A DNA stretch of 64,000 bases, from assembly GCA_049322695.1 (NCBI GenBank), contig JBMORW010000033.1, forward strand, positions 19,988 through 83,987, read 5' to 3'. The notes below the pieces were generated by a model that was not told the DNA's origin, searched no databases, and saw only the letters and a program-made list of their open reading frames with translations. Positions 61,801-64,000 of this stretch are shown here, piece by piece; the stretch's first letter is position 1, and each line of letters starts with the position of its first letter. This stretch comes from CALGKJ01 sp049322695 (GTDB lineage: Bacteria > Bacillota > Clostridia > Lutisporales > Lutisporaceae). Position numbers and translations under genes: made by a program.

Positions 61801-64000
61801 TCATCGTATGTATAAGTTTTTGTGAGTATTCCTGACGTAACATCCTGTTCACTAAGCAAATTACCCAGTCTTCCGAATATGTATGTTGTACTATATCCGT
61901 TTTCATTAGTTGTAGTAATAGTGTTATTTGCATCATTATAACTTATGGTGCTATAAGTTGTATCAGAATTTGTCTGTCTAGTGATTCTATTTAAATTATC
62001 ATATTGATAGGATGTCTTATACCCCATTGCATCTTGTCGCTCAACAACATTGCCAAAATAATCATATTTGAATATCTCATCTACAACACCAGCAGTGTTA
62101 CCTACTCTCGCTGATACCAGATTCCCATCTACATCTCTTACACCATCAACCCACTTTCTCGTTAAGAAAGCTCCATTAAACTGACCATTTCTTGAAGAGT
62201 TGTTGTCTGTATAATCATAATTTACAGCAACATAATCTGTCCAATTATCCAAATACTTACATTCTGTTATTACATTGCCATAGCTGTCATAAGCAAATTG
62301 AGTCCTTTTCTTTAATACATACTGCTCATACACTTCTGCTACAGCTATAGTCTTGTTATCCGATGAAGGTGTAAAGATCTCTTCGACTTTCATATTGTCA
62401 TTCACATAGTAAGTCTTTTTTGTCACATAGTGATACTGCGGGTTATACTCATAAGCTGTCATATACTTGTTATTTATAGGCAAATCATAAATAGGATCTC
62501 TCTCCGATTGTACATCCCAGTATCCAATCAAGTTCCTGAAACCTTCATTATCGTATTGGAAGTTTTCAATACGGGTTATGTAGTTATTAGTAGTCTTGTC
62601 ATAAGTCTTACTCTTTACCTTTTTCAGAAGCTTGTAGTTGGGATCATACTCTTTTGTTACTTCTAATTTATGATTAGCTCCTTCACTTATTACACATGTA
62701 TTAAGCATGTCTTTATTGTAAAAATTTGTATCAATATTACCTAAACTGTCCAAAACTTTTGTTTCTATAGCAAAATCTGGAGGTATAGCCTGTGATGAAT
62801 CATATGTACAGAAAGCAGGATATCCATCATACTCAACATTTATTTTTTCTGTTCCGCCGTACTCTGCTCCATAATAATAGCTCTCATAGTTATAATCCCT
62901 GTAGTTTTTAGGCGTCATGGCAGAATCAAGATCATACCTGGTATCGACCTTAAATGACATCATCGAGCCGTTGCTTCCAAGGTTTTTCATATAGCTGAGA
63001 TATGTATAGCGTGTCTCACCCAATGATGGGTATTGTATTCTATTCAGACATGCATACATGTTGTTTACTTCATGATTACTTGTCCTATAAAATGACAAAG
63101 GAACCTCTGTTTCAATTTGATAGCCATATCTCGTCACTCTTCCTGCTGCATCAATCACATTATCAAGCACATATTCCTTTGAGCCACTTATATTTAATAC
63201 TTCATCACTAATTTTTTGCTTATTATATGTAATAGTTTTTGTTACACTGCCATCAGTTATAGAAATAACAACCTTGTTCTCTGTCGCATTATCTATATAC
63301 TGAAAATTTATCTGTCTCTGCAAACTGTCAACTATCCTGCTTAAAACCGGATAGGTAGAACTGTATCCGTTTGTCCTGTCTGTATAGTAGAATTTAATCT
63401 CGTTATCAAACCTATCCTTGATACTCAGTAATAGTCCTCTATCATCAAAATATACTTTTTTACCACTCTTTTCTGTCAACAAGAATGTGGATCTTATATC
63501 TCCTACATAGTATGTTGTATCATACTTCAATTTGATATCATTAAGTTCATATCCTGTCAATATCAGCTCATTATTCTGTTCTACTGGATCAATAGGAAAC
63601 ACACCTGCACTGCCATAATGAAGGTAAGGATAATCGTTCCTTATCTCAATGTATGGTAGATCAAGTGCCCAACCAGCACCAATGTCAAATCGCTTTTCAC
63701 GATATGTATCAAGAAAATATGCTGTACCAAATTCCAGACTCTCAGGATAAAACTTTGCATATGCTTCAAAAAGGTTTGAGTCGTTTAAGCTATAGTATCT
63801 TGTGATAGATAAATCCAGACCGTTTCTTCCAGGTAAAACAAGGTCAGTCTCTCTTAAAGTCAGATTACCCGTAGTAAGACTGACCTCTTCGCCATCAGCT
63901 TGAAGCTTTGCAAATGGTGGTTTTATACCTTTTTGGTATGCTGCATGTGGATAAATATGACCATTTAGATAATTAGTATTATCATCAGCAAATGTTATAG
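58833..64000 (-). CDS. RHS/YD-repeat protein (5' end beyond the window)
   Basis: At least 1722 residues remain; the frame is open to 64000, and a GTG at 63602 is not the true start because upstream codons read LVLPGRNGLDLSITRYYSL, the usual entry to RHS proteins. Dozens of YDxxGN/YDNLNR repeats form the shell. The RHS core (FRYCGEYFDKETGTIYLRARYYDPAIGRF ... NNPIIFEDPSGN) is complete. After it comes a 169-residue tip (58836-59342): an Ala/Gly-rich part, a Lys/Asp/Glu-rich helix and a GGGGSSGEF end. The tip is not a toxin family I recognise. The membrane-protein gene overlaps its stop. Confidence 0.88.
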   Translation of the reverse strand, partial: ITFADDNTNYLNGHIYPHAAYQKGIKPPFAKLQADGEEVSLTTGNLTLRETDLVLPGRNGLDLSITRYYSLNDSNLFEAYAKFYPESLEFGTAYFLDTYREKRFDIGAGWALDLPYIEIRNDYPYLHYGSAGVFPIDPVEQNNELILTGYELNDIKLKYDTTYYVGDIRSTFLLTEKSGKKVYFDDRGLLLSIKDRFDNEIKFYYTDRTNGYSSTYPVLSRIVDSLQRQINFQYIDNATENKVVISITDGSVTKTITYNKQKISDEVLNISGSKEYVLDNVIDAAGRVTRYGYQIETEVPLSFYRTSNHEVNNMYACLNRIQYPSLGETRYTYLSYMKNLGSNGSMMSFKVDTRYDLDSAMTPKNYRDYNYESYYYGAEYGGTEKINVEYDGYPAFCTYDSSQAIPPDFAIETKVLDSLGNIDTNFYNKDMLNTCVISEGANHKLEVTKEYDPNYKLLKKVKSKTYDKTTNNYITRIENFQYDNEGFRNLIGYWDVQSERDPIYDLPINNKYMTAYEYNPQYHYVTKKTYYVNDNMKVEEIFTPSSDNKTIAVAEVYEQYVLKKRTQFAYDSYGNVITECKYLDNWTDYVAVNYDYTDNNSSRNGQFNGAFLTRKWVDGVRDVDGNLVSARVGNTAGVVDEIFKYDYFGNVVERQDAMGYKTSYQYDNLNRITRQTNSDTTYSTISYNDANNTITTTNENGYSTTYIFGRLGNLLSEQDVTSGILTKTYTYDDYFRLKSEISSNGSFTEYNYLSDGKVSSKQIKDKDYLLLYQETYEYREGENNGLYTKINKKILGDSNSPTIETNTYVNKVGKVEKLERIHNENGTLKTYVDTYKYDYVGNKIEEKNARAYEEGWSQSYTNKYVYNYAGQVKEVYDINGDYASTEYDALGRVKSVTDSKGNKAAAKYSKLYTYDSLGRVLMEKTPIEQIPGIPIFRYSFIKYKYDLNGNVISTMTSKNKPTEELEFSQVDYEYNNRGMLTKVTNYAYNNTPNYSQYYYDNVGNKVRMYTGLVKPLIIQGLDNVTATGDSNYSVTRYLYNQFNQMIKRTDPLGKHETYEYDNAGNLKTKTDRNGNTTTFAYDGLNRMISKSVTNPSDTAINSTYAYSYSMTGSLKSTSGGGSAVSYTYDDLGRLVQETEENNIIKQYSYDAVNNRKSFTLKQNGAIKLNNSYTYDNLNRLYQVYDNSQLSATYQYDANGNRSLLTYANGIVTEYTYNLTNNILSLTNKKNSNIVSQFTYTYYSNGNIESKTDSNGKTSYTYDNSNRLEREIHPNGQTTQYWYDDYGNRSYMMVLGAGINVVYNYDKNNRLLLETKTEGEIKKVTKYTYDNNGNQIFKAVETIKPVNSQDVANHTVSVSGQGGNNIVEINEYDGFNQLIKSTTGSMTIVYTYKSDGLRASKSVNGNTTVHIWDGDQIALELDEAGNEKGKYVRGINLISAEINGAKNFYLYNAHGDVEQLTSSIGDVIKDYEYDAFGVEQNIDPNDSNPFRYCGEYFDKETGTIYLRARYYDPAIGRFISEDSYLGRIEDPLSLNLYTYCHNNPIIFEDPSGNVTIAIGGNAAAAFVVKAGVSVQIAIDGYGNVALLVTLQGGAGTPTANAGGNLSITNADNVKDLKGFSGEIGGSVGIAGAELVSGDGYQGLNINIGIGTPIPEAHGELTYTWVIILDSSKFDEIKKEILKELDNLSDDDKKAIEKELGVSFDELLENDGDSGGGGSSGEF

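Noticed and set aside
58833..63602. RHS gene starting at the GTG 63602
   Set aside because: The frame continues open upstream to the window edge and encodes conserved RHS entry sequence, so the gene is partial and the GTG is internal.

Overview
The window looks like chromosome of an anaerobic, endospore-forming, motile member of the Clostridia (Firmicutes) with an S-layer. The evidence is strong gene-order conservation with Bacillus/Clostridium. One block reads ywmB-murA-spoIID-spoIIQ-spoIIID-mbl-flhO-flhP-flgJ-like-fabZ. A second reads rho-rpmE-tdk, then yqhQ-prmC-prfA-ZIP-sua5-(ywlE/rpiB)-upp-dCMP deaminase-tagO-wecB. Shine-Dalgarno sequences are strong, TTG/GTG starts are frequent and base composition is AT-rich. 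I cannot name the genus. No tRNA, rRNA, CRISPR array or intact insertion sequence was seen.

Layout. 1-547 holds no recognisable gene. 548-1087 is yyaC (+), whose Shine-Dalgarno is buried in a perfect hairpin. 1.2-10.1 kb (-) is the fabZ/flagellar-rod/mbl/sporulation/murA block. 10.2-11.8 kb (-) is a two-subunit CoA-transferase, sitting where related genomes usually carry the atp operon. 12-22.2 kb (-) holds envelope precursor genes (wecB, tagO), nucleotide salvage (dCMP deaminase, upp), a YwlE-RpiB fusion, sua5, a ZIP transporter, prfA, prmC and yqhQ. 22.5-23.3 kb (+) is a CheY-like regulator. 23.4-27.6 kb (-) holds tdk, rpmE, rho, a zinc-ribbon protein and a BKACE (kce-like) enzyme. 27.7-36.3 kb is a surface-glycan supply cluster: phosphoglucomutase, UTP-glucose-1-P uridylyltransferase, a large DUF2298 membrane protein, an FAD oxidoreductase, a YbhN-type flippase and a polyprenyl-phosphate glycosyltransferase. 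36.4-56.8 kb is a cell-surface region: an SLH protein, a probable major S-layer protein (+, 1282 aa), a TPR/lectin-like protein, a 1699-aa protein with ten 121-aa repeats, another SLH protein and a 1459-aa paralogue of the S-layer protein. 57.2-64 kb has a small coiled-coil protein and an RHS/YD-repeat protein cut by the window edge, with a small overlapping membrane protein at its 3' end.

The most unusual feature is a set of dispersed intergenic elements. They have arms built from short degenerate words of two main vocabularies, 'CTAGTGACTAG/CTGGTGGCCGG' (family A) and 'GTTGCGGGTTACGAG' (family B), plus a rarer third, 'AATTATCAATTG' (family C). Families A and B share a central core around CTTCGAAG. 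They typically fill the gap between a stop codon (or the hairpin overlapping it) and the next Shine-Dalgarno, and members of all three families lie in frame inside the DUF2298 gene.

Functionally, the pgcA-like mutase and galU would supply UDP-glucose. The glycosyltransferase, flippase-like protein and DUF2298 protein would build or move a lipid-linked or surface glycan beside the S-layer genes; that link is inference from position. All coordinates and start choices come from reading the sequence; no database search was run.
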